From JBAXPV01 sp037132075 (lineage in GTDB: Bacteria; Bacteroidota; Bacteroidia; Bacteroidales; CAIXZF01), in assembly GCA_037132075.1 (NCBI GenBank), contig JBAXPV010000003.1:62001-126000 (forward strand): a stretch of DNA of 64,000 nt, read 5' to 3'. The position numbers were made by a program, and so were the translations under genes. Below are positions 43,197 through 52,600 of this stretch, in pieces (position 1 is the first letter of the stretch; every line of letters begins with the position of its first letter). The notes below the pieces were generated by a model. That model made no database searches, was not told the origin of the DNA, and saw nothing but the letters and a program-made list of their open reading frames with translations.

Positions 43197-45038
43197 ATGG
43201 ACGATATAAATATTGAAGTGCCGGGTAAGTCGCCTTTTGAAAGCGAAAATCTTATCCGTTCAATCACCGACTCAGCTCAGGATGCCATTCTGATGATGGA
43301 TTCAAAAGGACGAATATCCTATTGGAACCCTGCAGCCACTCGTATATTCGGTTTTGAAAGAGAAGAGGCTATTGGCAAAAATCTTCATAGTCTTATTGTA
43401 CCCCAGCGTTATCTTCAGGCTCATTTGGATGCTTTTCCAGGCTTTTTAACCTCAGGTCAGGGAGGGGCCATTGGGAAAACTCTTGATGTGGAAGCGATAA
43501 CTAAAGGAGGAGCGGAGAAATTAGTACAGTTATCTATTTCTTCCATAAAGATTCATGGGCAATGGAATGCTTTAGGCATTATCAGAGATATTACGGAGCA
43601 GAAGAAAACTGAAGCAGCTTTGATCCTGGCCAAACAGGATGCTGAAATGGCAAATAAATTCAAAAGTATTTTCCTTGCAAATATGTCGCATGAGATTAGA
43701 ACCCCATTAAATGCGATCATTGGATTCTCGCAGCTGATAAACCGCGATAAGCTTTTGTCAGATACACAAAAAGAATACAATGTCTCTATTATTCGGGCAG
43801 GGGAGCACTTATTGACGCTTTTAAATGACATCCTGGAGTTATCGAAAATAGAAGCAGGTCATGTAGTAATTAATCCGTCAGACGTCGATATTTTTTCGCT
43901 TCTGGATGACATTCAAATGATTTTCAAAGAAAGGGCGCAGATTAAAAACTTGAAATTGATCATTGAAAGATCAACGGAACTCCCTCAATATATATATATC
44001 GATGAAAGTAAATTACGTCAGATACTCATTAATATAATAGGCAATGCCATAAAATTCACGGAAGAAGGTAGTGTTGTTATTCGTAGCCGAATTGATGCAG
44101 GGGTAAATAGGAAAGACAGTCTTGTTATCGAAATTCAGGATTCTGGCCCAGGGATCCCGCTTAACGAGATAGCCAAGCTTTTTAAACAATTTGAGCAAAC
44201 GAGTTCAGGCATTAATGCTGGAAGTGGCACTGGTTTGGGCCTGGCACTTAGCCGTGAACTGGCCGTTTTAATGGGGGGCAACATCAGTGTTACCAGCCAG
44301 CCAGGGAAAGGTTCCGTGTTTGTGGTTAATTTGGAAATAGAAAAAGGGAGCACTTTGTCAGCTGGAATGGATTCTCAAAAGAAAGTGCTTCATATAGAAA
44401 ACGATGGGAAAACATACAGGATTCTGGTGGCTGACGATAATCATGAAAACCTGAAAGTTGTGACGACTCTTCTCAGAATTGTTGGGTTTGAGGTTGATGA
44501 AGCATTGGATGGCGTTGAAGTTATTACAAAGTTTGAATCATCAAGCCCGGATCTTATTTTAATGGATATGCGAATGCCTGTTGTCGATGGTTATGAGGCT
44601 TGCCGTCGTATTAAATCGACAGATAAAGGGAAGCTAACCCCTATTGTCGCCCTGACTGCCAGCACTTTCGATAGCGAGCTGAAAACAATAGATTCACTTG
44701 GGATCCAGGGTTTTGTCAGAAAACCTTTTAGAGAACACGAATTGTTCAATATAATTGGGAAGATTCTTGATCTAAAATATATTTATGACGATGATTTATA
44801 CATGACGCAGTCGAAATATAGAAATGATATAAAATTATTGGGCCAGGATGTCCTAAAACTACCCCGTAGATTGTTATTTAAAATGCAGCAAGCATTGTCC
44901 GTTGCCGATTTAGATTTATTGGTTGAATTGATTAAAAGGATAGAAAAAGACAATTCTGAACTCGCACAACAACTTAACTATCTTGCTGTGAATTATGATT
45001 ATAAACAATTGCAAAAAATATTAAATAGTAAGGAGTAA
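43197..45038 (+). CDS. PAS hybrid histidine kinase with receiver and degenerate C-terminal helical domain
   Basis: A 613-residue cytoplasmic kinase: PAS (about 17-135, with W-N-P-A-A-T-R-I-F-G-F), HisKA with His165 in S-H-E-I-R-T-P-L-N-A, HATPase_c (about 270-385; N-I-I-G-N-A, G-T-G-L-G-L), receiver (about 400-520; L-V-A-D-D-N, phospho-Asp in L-M-D-M-R-M-P) and a C-terminal helical tail (about 535-613) in the position of an Hpt domain but with no candidate phospho-His. Start ATG follows a G-rich TAAGGGGGGG stretch that can act as the ribosome site. It is followed 4 bases later by a second hybrid kinase. The stimulus is probably intracellular because no membrane segment is present. Confidence 0.9.
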   Translation: MDDINIEVPGKSPFESENLIRSITDSAQDAILMMDSKGRISYWNPAATRIFGFEREEAIGKNLHSLIVPQRYLQAHLDAFPGFLTSGQGGAIGKTLDVEAITKGGAEKLVQLSISSIKIHGQWNALGIIRDITEQKKTEAALILAKQDAEMANKFKSIFLANMSHEIRTPLNAIIGFSQLINRDKLLSDTQKEYNVSIIRAGEHLLTLLNDILELSKIEAGHVVINPSDVDIFSLLDDIQMIFKERAQIKNLKLIIERSTELPQYIYIDESKLRQILINIIGNAIKFTEEGSVVIRSRIDAGVNRKDSLVIEIQDSGPGIPLNEIAKLFKQFEQTSSGINAGSGTGLGLALSRELAVLMGGNISVTSQPGKGSVFVVNLEIEKGSTLSAGMDSQKKVLHIENDGKTYRILVADDNHENLKVVTTLLRIVGFEVDEALDGVEVITKFESSSPDLILMDMRMPVVDGYEACRRIKSTDKGKLTPIVALTASTFDSELKTIDSLGIQGFVRKPFREHELFNIIGKILDLKYIYDDDLYMTQSKYRNDIKLLGQDVLKLPRRLLFKMQQALSVADLDLLVELIKRIEKDNSELAQQLNYLAVNYDYKQLQKILNSKE

Positions 45039-45042
45039 AGGG

Positions 45043-46596
45043 ATGAATAATGAAATTGTTAAAGATCAGATTATTTCCGACATTCTTATTGTTGATGATG
45101 TCCCTATGAATCTTAAGGTACTGGGCGATATCCTGAAGCGTCAGGGCTATAAGGTTCGGCCTGTTCCCAATGGGACCCTTGCATTACAGGCTGCGGAGAA
45201 GGTAGCTCCGGACCTTATTCTTTTGGATATTATGATGCCCGATATGGATGGATTTGAGGTATGCAAACGATTAAAAGAAAATGATAAACTTTGTGAGATT
45301 CCTGTAATCGTAATCAGTGCACTAAATGATACCCGGGATATTGTCAATGCCTTACAATCAGGTGCCGTAGATTTTATAACAAAACCGTTTCGTGCAGAAG
45401 AAGTCATTGCAAGGGTGAGGACACATCTTAAATTATATCAACAAAGCAAGAAACTCAAGGAGCAAAGCGAAGAACTCCAAAAGCTTAATGCCTCAAAGGA
45501 TAAATTTTTCTCCATAATTGCTCATGATTTGCGTGGCCCTTTGGGCGGTTTTATGGGATTGTCAGAAATATTGATAGATGATTCGCAATTATTGTCATCT
45601 GAGCAAAAACAGAAGATGTCAGTCGTTTTAAGTCACTCAGCACGAAATATCTATAACTTGCTGGAAAATTTGCTTGAATGGTCCCAAATGCAACATAGTC
45701 ATACGACTTGCAAGCTGGAAAAAATTGACCTAAAGAATCTGGTAATTGACTGTTTGAAATTGCTTGATGAATCCAGGAGGAATAAGGGAATCAACATTAC
45801 AATGAATATTAATCAGAATCATGAATTGTATGCGGATTCTAATATGATTCAATCGCTTGTCAGGAATCTTTTGTCCAATGCGATAAAATTTACGCCTCAA
45901 GACGGAAATGTGATTATTTCAGCCAGCCTTAGCGAAAACAACACTTCTGTCATTACTGTTAAAGATGATGGCATTGGAATGAACAAAGAAATGATTGCCA
46001 CATTGTTTCATATAGATTCTAAGAGTAGTCGCCCCGGTACAGCTGGCGAACCCAGCACTGGCCTGGGATTAATGCTATGTAAAGATTTTGTCGAAAAACA
46101 TGGAGGAGAGCTGTGGGTTGAAGGTGAAGAAGGAAATGGCTCTGTATTCTTTTTCAGCATTCCTGATAAGAGATCTTTAAAATGTTTTGACAAGGATGAA
46201 ATGAGTAAACCATCTGATGAGGTTGCAGATCGTATTAAAGATTTGAAAATATTAATCGCTGAAGACAATGAAAATTCAGAATTTCTTGTCAGTGTGATAA
46301 CCAGTACCATAAGTACGCAGGTGTTAAAGGCAGTCACCGGTACTGATGCCGTTGAGATTTGTCGCAAGAACCCTGATATTGATTTGGTGCTGATGGATAT
46401 TAAAATGCCCGAAATGAACGGTCTTGAAGCCACACGTCAAATCCGCCAATTCAATAAAGAAGTAATTATCATTGCACAAACAGCTTTCGGCCTGGGAGGC
46501 GAAAGAGAAAAAGCTATGAAAGCAGGTTGTAATGATTATATTTCAAAACCGATAGACAAAACGAAGCTTTTAGGATTGATTCAAAAGCATTTTTAA
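45043..46596 (+). CDS. Receiver-kinase-receiver hybrid histidine kinase
   Basis: A 517-residue cytoplasmic protein with order receiver 1 (about 12-128, phospho-Asp62 in L-L-D-I-M-M-P), coiled coil (about 130-152), HisKA with His161 in I-I-A-H-D-L-R-G-P, HATPase_c (about 265-375; N-L-L-S-N-A, D-D-G-I-G-M, G-L-G-L-M-L) and receiver 2 (about 400-515, L-I-A-E-D-N and L-M-D-I-K-M-P). A good AAGGAG site precedes the ATG. The N-terminal receiver suggests it is itself a phosphorylation target, perhaps of the kinase encoded 4 bases upstream, so it looks like the middle relay of the three-gene cluster. No output domain. Confidence 0.9.
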   Translation: MNNEIVKDQIISDILIVDDVPMNLKVLGDILKRQGYKVRPVPNGTLALQAAEKVAPDLILLDIMMPDMDGFEVCKRLKENDKLCEIPVIVISALNDTRDIVNALQSGAVDFITKPFRAEEVIARVRTHLKLYQQSKKLKEQSEELQKLNASKDKFFSIIAHDLRGPLGGFMGLSEILIDDSQLLSSEQKQKMSVVLSHSARNIYNLLENLLEWSQMQHSHTTCKLEKIDLKNLVIDCLKLLDESRRNKGINITMNINQNHELYADSNMIQSLVRNLLSNAIKFTPQDGNVIISASLSENNTSVITVKDDGIGMNKEMIATLFHIDSKSSRPGTAGEPSTGLGLMLCKDFVEKHGGELWVEGEEGNGSVFFFSIPDKRSLKCFDKDEMSKPSDEVADRIKDLKILIAEDNENSEFLVSVITSTISTQVLKAVTGTDAVEICRKNPDIDLVLMDIKMPEMNGLEATRQIRQFNKEVIIIAQTAFGLGGEREKAMKAGCNDYISKPIDKTKLLGLIQKHF

Positions 46597-46630
46597 TATA
46601 TTTGGGTTCTTGTCGGGCCAAACTCTAGCT

Positions 46631-48034
46631 ATGAAAAAGGGATTCCTGCGTATATTTATTTTTGTTTTTATGGCAATTTCCGGGTTTGCCTATTTTAATT
46701 ATACATGGAAAAGATTCGAACGAGAGCGCTTTGATGAAGTTCTTCAAATTGGCAATACTATAGTGGCCACATTACCAAAGGAAGACTTAAAAGCATTGGA
46801 GTTAGGGTCGGTAGACATTTTAAATCCTGGATATCAGCATCTTAAAAATACCTTGAAAGCTGTAATTCATGTAAATTCTAAAGCAAGATTTGCCTATTTA
46901 TATTGCAACAAAAACGGTAATATTTTTTTTATCGCAGACTCTGAACCAGAGACCTCTGCGGATTATTCACCACCCGGACAAGAGTTCCCGGAAGCCAGTT
47001 TACAGGACAAGCAGCCCTTCATTGATGGAAAAGACTTAGTAACAGACCCTGTAACTGATCGGTGGGGGACCTGGGTAAGTGTTTTAATTCCTATTAAAGA
47101 GAAATCAACGGGACAAGTAATCGCTGTGTTCGGAATGGATTTTAATTCAAAGTTATGGCGGAATTCATTACTGTACGAGCTTAGTGAATCCTGCCTGTTG
47201 TTTCTTTTGTTAGTCATGGCTGCCGTTTTATTATTAAAAATCAAAGAAAGAAACATCCAGCTTAATGATGACATAAGCAAACGTATCCAGGTTGAGAAGG
47301 ACCTGATTCTTGCCAAAGACATGGCTGAGGAAAGTGATCGATTAAAGTCTGCTTTTCTCAACAATCTAAGCCATGAAATCCGAACACCCATGAATGGCAT
47401 TCAAGGTGCTGCATACCTGTTGAAAGATTCGATGCTTGACGCTAATGAACAAAAGGTGTATTTAGAGATCATAGAAAGTGGCGTTAAGCGATTGCTGAAT
47501 ATCATCAACAATATTATAGATATTTCTAAAATTGAGTCTGGGGTAATCACCCTATCAATTTCTAAGGTAAATGTCAGCACACAATTAAATGACTTATGCG
47601 ATTTCTTTATGCCTGAATGCAGGGATAAAGGGATTCAATTTCTGCTAAAAATGGAATCAGAAGGATCTGACGAATCTATCGAAACAGACGAAAAGAAGCT
47701 CATTTCAATACTTAGTAACCTTTTGGAAAATGCCATTAAATTTACCCACCATGGGGTGATTGAATTTGGGTGTGAAAAAAAAGACACGAGGCTCGAGTTT
47801 TTTGTGAAAGACACAGGCGTCGGAATCAGTGAAGACAAAAAGGAAATTATTTTTCAAAAATTCAGGCAAGGCGGAGAGTCACATACCCGCGATTATGAAG
47901 GCGCTGGCCTGGGATTAAGTATCTCCAAAGCCTATGTTGAAAAACTAGGTGGGCAAATATGGTTTGAAAGTGAAGTTGGAAAAGGAAGCACTTTTTATGT
48001 TGTACTTCCAAGGTTAATTCCGGGTAATTTTTAA
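46631..48034 (+). CDS. Membrane sensor histidine kinase with extracytoplasmic sensor domain
   Basis: About 467 residues from ATG 46631; a TTG at 46610 adds seven residues ahead of the first helix and is less likely. TM1 about 4-23, a periplasmic region of about 160 residues with PDC/dCache-like features (R-F-A-Y-L-Y-C-N-K-N-G-N-I-F-F-I and W-G-T-W-V-S-V-L-I-P-I), TM2 about 187-203, then HisKA with His248 in S-H-E-I-R-T-P-M-N-G and HATPase_c (N-L-L-E-N-A, D-T-G-V-G-I, G-A-G-L-G-L-S). No receiver. It is the only member of the three-kinase cluster with a periplasmic sensor, so it may provide the external input. Confidence 0.9.
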   Translation: MKKGFLRIFIFVFMAISGFAYFNYTWKRFERERFDEVLQIGNTIVATLPKEDLKALELGSVDILNPGYQHLKNTLKAVIHVNSKARFAYLYCNKNGNIFFIADSEPETSADYSPPGQEFPEASLQDKQPFIDGKDLVTDPVTDRWGTWVSVLIPIKEKSTGQVIAVFGMDFNSKLWRNSLLYELSESCLLFLLLVMAAVLLLKIKERNIQLNDDISKRIQVEKDLILAKDMAEESDRLKSAFLNNLSHEIRTPMNGIQGAAYLLKDSMLDANEQKVYLEIIESGVKRLLNIINNIIDISKIESGVITLSISKVNVSTQLNDLCDFFMPECRDKGIQFLLKMESEGSDESIETDEKKLISILSNLLENAIKFTHHGVIEFGCEKKDTRLEFFVKDTGVGISEDKKEIIFQKFRQGGESHTRDYEGAGLGLSISKAYVEKLGGQIWFESEVGKGSTFYVVLPRLIPGNF

Positions 48035-48113
48035 ATGAATGCTATAATTGGACTATCCTAGGGAACATTTGATTCTAAAACTTGTCTTTAAACTGTTTTT
48101 AAGATTTTAATTT

Positions 48114-48701
48114 ATGAATAAGAACCGCTTGGAAGCCTTTAGCGATGGTGTGATTGCAATCATCATCACCATCATGGTCCTTGAATTGAGAATCCCGCAG
48201 GGAGCAGACTGGAAGTCCCTCATAAATGACAGTACAAAATTCTTCAGCTATGTATTGAGTTTTATCTATATTGCTATTTATTGGAACAACCACCATCATC
48301 TGCTTCACACAGTTATAAAGGTCAAAGGCTCTATTTTGTGGGCCAATATGCATTTGCTTTTCTGGCTCTCACTGGTTCCTGTTGTTACTGGCTGGGCTGG
48401 ACAGACTCATTTTGCTGAATTACCGGTTGCAGCCTATTCTTTTGTGATGTTAATGTTGGGCATGGCTTATTTTATTCTTACCAAAGTAATTATTTCAGTT
48501 CATGGAAAAGATTCTGTTTTGTTTAAAGCCATTGGCAAGGATTACAAAGGGATTATTTCACTGTTAGTTTATATTGTATCTTTCATCCTGGCATTTTTTA
48601 CCCCGCTTATTTCCGTCACGCTAATTATCCTGACAGCAATCCTATGGCTTATTCCAGATAGCCGGATTGAAAAAAAGCTGCTTGATAAGGATAAAGGATG
48701 A
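48114..48701 (+). CDS. TMEM175-family (DUF1211) potassium channel-like protein
   Basis: A 195-residue integral membrane protein with about six helices. The first helix carries R-L-E-A-F-S-D-G-V-I-A-I, the R/K-x-x-x-F-S-D signature of the TMEM175 family; bacterial members hold one six-helix unit and assemble as tetramers with potassium conductance. A cluster of His (N-N-H-H-H-L-L-H) follows the second helix. Length matches bacterial homologues. The TGA stop is the first part of a GGATGAAG repeat that fills the short gap downstream. Confidence 0.85.
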   Translation: MNKNRLEAFSDGVIAIIITIMVLELRIPQGADWKSLINDSTKFFSYVLSFIYIAIYWNNHHHLLHTVIKVKGSILWANMHLLFWLSLVPVVTGWAGQTHFAELPVAAYSFVMLMLGMAYFILTKVIISVHGKDSVLFKAIGKDYKGIISLLVYIVSFILAFFTPLISVTLIILTAILWLIPDSRIEKKLLDKDKG

Positions 48702-48726
48702 AGAAAAGGTTTGAAGGGTGAAGTTT
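48686..48726 (+). repeat. Degenerate GGATGAA-type repeats after the TMEM175-like gene
   Basis: Several imperfect copies of A-A-G-G-(A/G)-T-(G/A)-A-A-G (AAGGATAA, AAGGATGAAG, GAAGGGTGAAG) occur in about 40 bases, starting across the TMEM175-like stop codon. The same word recurs after the following gene (49531-49632). Confidence 0.5.
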
Positions 48727-48747
48727 GTAGAACCAAATTTAGTGTAA

Positions 48748-49533
48748 ATGAAATACTTACTGATGTTTTTGGGAGTGTTTTACTTGCTTTCTTCCTGTAA
48801 AAAGGATAAGGGCCAGGATTCTCAATACGACATTGACCCTGATATTCGCAAATATGTGATCACGCTCTCAAATTCGCAAATAGCCAGCTATTCGCTCTAT
48901 ATCAATGATTCTTTAAACTGGACCAGCACTTATCACGATGATGATTCTATTGTCGAACTAAGAAAGGAAAATAGCAATCACACCTTAATTGAGAAAACAA
49001 GATTCAGGATTGGTATCGATGGCCTGGCCGAAACCAGCATCGATACATTTTTTAGCAATATGACTGTTGCATATATTAACAGGCAAAGCTATCAATTTCT
49101 GAATGGCTTTTTGGTGGGTTCTACTTCTCATTACCAGCAGTTTGGGACAAGTACTGATTCCGGAACCGTGTTTCTGACCTATACTTTTGTCAATAACAAC
49201 ATGACTTTATTACAAAGGGTCGTCACAAATAGCGGATGGCTCTGCAGTGACGGATATTCCTATAACACACAGATAAACAAACTTGACATAGCAGGTTTTA
49301 ATAATGGGATCCTTGGAAACATCAGTAAGAACCTTACAAATCACATTTCGTGGAATATTGGTTGTCCTAACGGCCCATCGTCGACCGGTGCCTACAGTGA
49401 TTATACCTATATCCTCAATAATAATGGCTTTGTGACGAAAAGGATTGAAATTTACACGCCTAGTTATTCAACCCATTATGCACCTCCTAAAAGTACCTTA
49501 AGGACTGTAGTTTATGAGTACTTGGGGAAATGA
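48748..49533 (+). CDS. Uncharacterised lipoprotein
   Basis: A 261-residue lipoprotein: signal peptide about 1-16 with lipobox L-S-S-C-K-K-D (Cys about 17), then a beta-rich mature part with many Asn, Ser and Tyr, e.g. S-L-Y-I-N-D-S-L-N-W-T. Later cysteines at S-G-W-L-C-S-D-G and N-I-G-C-P-N-G could pair. No known family recognised. It is bracketed by GGATGAA-type repeats that begin at the stop codon of the previous gene and at its own stop, and it has no clear operon partner. Location in the outer or inner leaflet of the outer membrane is expected but unproven. Confidence 0.65.
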   Translation: MKYLLMFLGVFYLLSSCKKDKGQDSQYDIDPDIRKYVITLSNSQIASYSLYINDSLNWTSTYHDDDSIVELRKENSNHTLIEKTRFRIGIDGLAETSIDTFFSNMTVAYINRQSYQFLNGFLVGSTSHYQQFGTSTDSGTVFLTYTFVNNNMTLLQRVVTNSGWLCSDGYSYNTQINKLDIAGFNNGILGNISKNLTNHISWNIGCPNGPSSTGAYSDYTYILNNNGFVTKRIEIYTPSYSTHYAPPKSTLRTVVYEYLGK

Positions 49534-49632
49534 AGGATGGACTTGAAGGATGAAGGATGAACGGCACCGATTGCGATCCCCTCCGTTCATCCTTCATATA
49601 TCATCCTTCATATATCATCCTTCATCCTTTTA
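49531..49632. repeat. Inverted and tandem GGATGAA repeat cluster
   Basis: The stop codon of the lipoprotein gene opens a run of GAAGGATGAAGGATGAA words. A perfect 15-bp inverted repeat follows: left arm 49550-49564 (ATGAAGGATGAACGG), right arm 49583-49597, with an 18-base loop. Beyond it a 14-base unit (TCATATATCATCCT) is repeated in tandem to about 49630. Together this can form a strong hairpin in RNA or a cruciform; no U-tract follows directly. Confidence 0.75.
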
Positions 49633-49688
49633 TTACGAGTTGCAGCAACTAGGTTTTTCCTAAATTTACCTCATCAATTCTATCTTTC

Positions 49689-52600
49689 ATGAAAGTCCTA
49701 AAAACCATCCTCTTTCTTGCCTTGCTTTCACCTCTCATGGCTGTTGGCGCTAAGATCGACACCCTGAAACCCGAAATTCTCTCAGGTCTCACCTTTCGTA
49801 GCATCGGGCCTGCCTTTTGTTCAGGGCGTATCGTAGATTTTGCGGTAAACCCGAAAAATCCATTTGAGTATTATGTTGCTGCTGCTGCTGGTCATGTCTG
49901 GAAGACTTCCAATGCCGGAACGACCTGGAAACCAGTCTTCGACAAACAGGGTTCTTATTCTATTGGACCTGTTGTTATTGATCCCGGCAACACCAACATC
50001 GTTTGGATCGGAAGCGGTGAATTCAACAGCCAGCGCTCAGTGGGCTATGGTGATGGTATCTATAAGAGCGAAGACGGGGGGCAGAACTGGAAAAATATGG
50101 GTCTGAAACAATCAGAACATATTGGCAGGATTCTTGTTGATCCCCGCAATTCAGATGTTGTTTATGTTGCAGCCCAGGGACCGCTCTGGGGCCCTGGCGG
50201 CGATCGTGGTCTCTACAAAACCACTGATGGAGGGAAGACCTGGAAGGCCATTCTCAGTATCAGCGAAAATACAGGCTGTAATGATATTATCTGCGATCCC
50301 AGGAATCCGGATGTACTGTATGCCACCTCATACCAACGCCGTCGTCATGTCTATACATTGATCAATGGAGGCCCCGAAAGTGCAGTCTATAAATCCATTG
50401 ATGCGGGCCTGAGCTGGAACAAAATCAATGTTGGCCTTCCCGATGGGGATATGGGCCGGATCGGAATTGCGATCTCTCCTGTCAATCCTGACATGCTGTA
50501 TGCCGTTGTGGAAGCTAAAGAAGACAAAGGCGGCTTCTTCCGCTCTTCTGACCGGGGTGCCTCCTGGGAGAAAAGAGGGGATCTGACAACCACCAGTGCA
50601 CAATATTACAATAGGATATTTTGCGATCCCAAAGATGAAAACCGGGTATTTTCTATGGATACTTATACCAAATATACCCTCGATGGCGGCAAAACATGGA
50701 AAAACCTGGGCAACAAACACCGTCATGTCGATGATCATGCCTTTTGGATTGACCCCAATGACACCCGTCACCTCCTGATCGGCGGCGATGGTGGCGTATA
50801 CGAGACTTTCGACATGGACAACTGGGATTTTAAGGCGAACCTGCCTGTGACGCAGTTTTATAAGGTCGCTACTGACAATGACCTCCCTTTTTATAATGTT
50901 TATGGCGGTACTCAGGACAACTCCAGCATGGGCGGGCCTTCCCGCACGACAAGTTCTGCCGGCATCGTCAACGACGACTGGTGGGTGACCCATGGTGGCG
51001 ATGGATTCGAAACTCAAGTTGACCCCACTGACCCCAATGTCGTATATGCCCAGGCTCAATATGGGGACCTGGCGCGTTACGACCGTAAGTCGGGGGAGGA
51101 GATCAGCATCCAGCCACAGCCACCTGCAGGCGAAGCCTATCGCTGGAACTGGGATAGCCCGCTGCTCATCAGTCCGCACCAGCACAACCGCTTGTATTTC
51201 GCTGCCAACAAGCTTTTCCGCAGCGACGACGGTGGAAACTACTGGCAGGTCATCAGTCCGGACCTTACCCGCCAGCTCGACCGCAACACCTTGCCGGTCA
51301 TGGGAAAAATCCAACGCCCCGAAGCAGTAGCCAAAAATGCATCAACGTCTTTCTTCGGAAACATTGTAGCCCTTTCAGAATCACCGAAGCAAGAGAATCT
51401 TATCTATGTCGGCACCGATGATGGCCTCATCCAGATCACTGAAGATGCAGGGAAGAACTGGCGGAAAGTGGAGAAATTTACCGGCGTGCCTGAAATGACC
51501 TATGTGACGTACCTCTTTGCTTCTAACCACGACCCCAATGTCGTTTATGCGTCCTTTGACAACCATAAAAATGCCGATTTTAAGCCCTATCTGATGAAGA
51601 GCACCGACAAGGGTGACTCCTGGAAGTCGATCAGCGCGAATCTCCCGATAAGAGGAAGCGTGAACTGTATCGTTGAAGACCCGATAAATCCTGATCTGCT
51701 TTTTGTAGGTACTGAATTTGGTTTGTTTGTCAGCGTAAACGCTGGTGATACCTGGACGGCATTGAAGAACGGACTGCCTACAATTGCCGTAAAAGACATG
51801 GAGATACAGAAAAGAGAAAATGACCTTGTAATCGCCACTTTCGGCAGGGGTTTTTATATCCTCGATGATTATTCCGCATTGCGGAAAATCACAAAAGATG
51901 TTCTCGACAAAGAAGCCCAGCTTTTCCCTGTGAAAGATGCCTATCTGTTTGTGCAGCGTGGTGAGAAATACGGACAGGGAGAAAGTTATTATGGAGCGAA
52001 GAATCCGCCGGTTGGGGTCAACTTCACCTATTTTCTGAAGGATGAGATCATTTCAGCGAAATCTGAGCGCCAGAAAATGGAAAAGGATGCAGAAAAGAAA
52101 GGCGACAAAATCGACTATCCTTCAATGGATCAACTAAAGAAAGAAGACCTGGAAGAAAAAGCCTTTCTGATGTTTACTATCACTGACGCACAAGGCCAGG
52201 TGGTACGTAAACTGACGGCTCCGGCTTCCAAGGGTTTACAACGATTGACCTGGGATTTCCGATATCCTTCGGTATTTCCAGCAAGTGTCAGTGCTTCAGT
52301 GACTGAGAATTCCGGGTCAGGACTTTTGAGTATGCCGGGAACTTACAAAGTCAGTATGGCAAAGTCGGTCAATGGCGTCATTACTGAGTTTCCAGGGGAA
52401 GAGAGTTTTGCCACTAAGATTTTGTATGATCATCAGCTGACACCAACAAACAGGCAGCAAAATGCGGTGTTCCAGGAAAAAGTTTCTGACCTGGCCCGGG
52501 TGGTCAGCGGAAGTTCCAGGGAACTCAGTGCCATGAAAGAAAAGGTCAAAGTCATGAGAGAAGCCTTCCATATGACAGCGGAAAAGACCATTGCCTATGA

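Noticed and set aside
43197..48034. The three-kinase cluster as the missing regulator of the glucan locus
   Set aside because: None of the three has an AraC-type or other DNA-binding domain, so they are not SusR or hybrid two-component (HTCS) regulators, and they lie over 6 kb away behind unrelated genes.
49595..49630. Tandem 14-base repeats that could suggest a CRISPR array
   Set aside because: The units are too short, adjacent without unique spacers, and no cas gene is nearby.
50328..51314. A 328-residue open frame on the minus strand, antisense to the Asp-box propeller gene
   Set aside because: It has no recognisable domain, signal or ribosome site and is fully inside a well-supported gene; the repeated GC-richer Asp-box codons leave the opposite strand open by chance.
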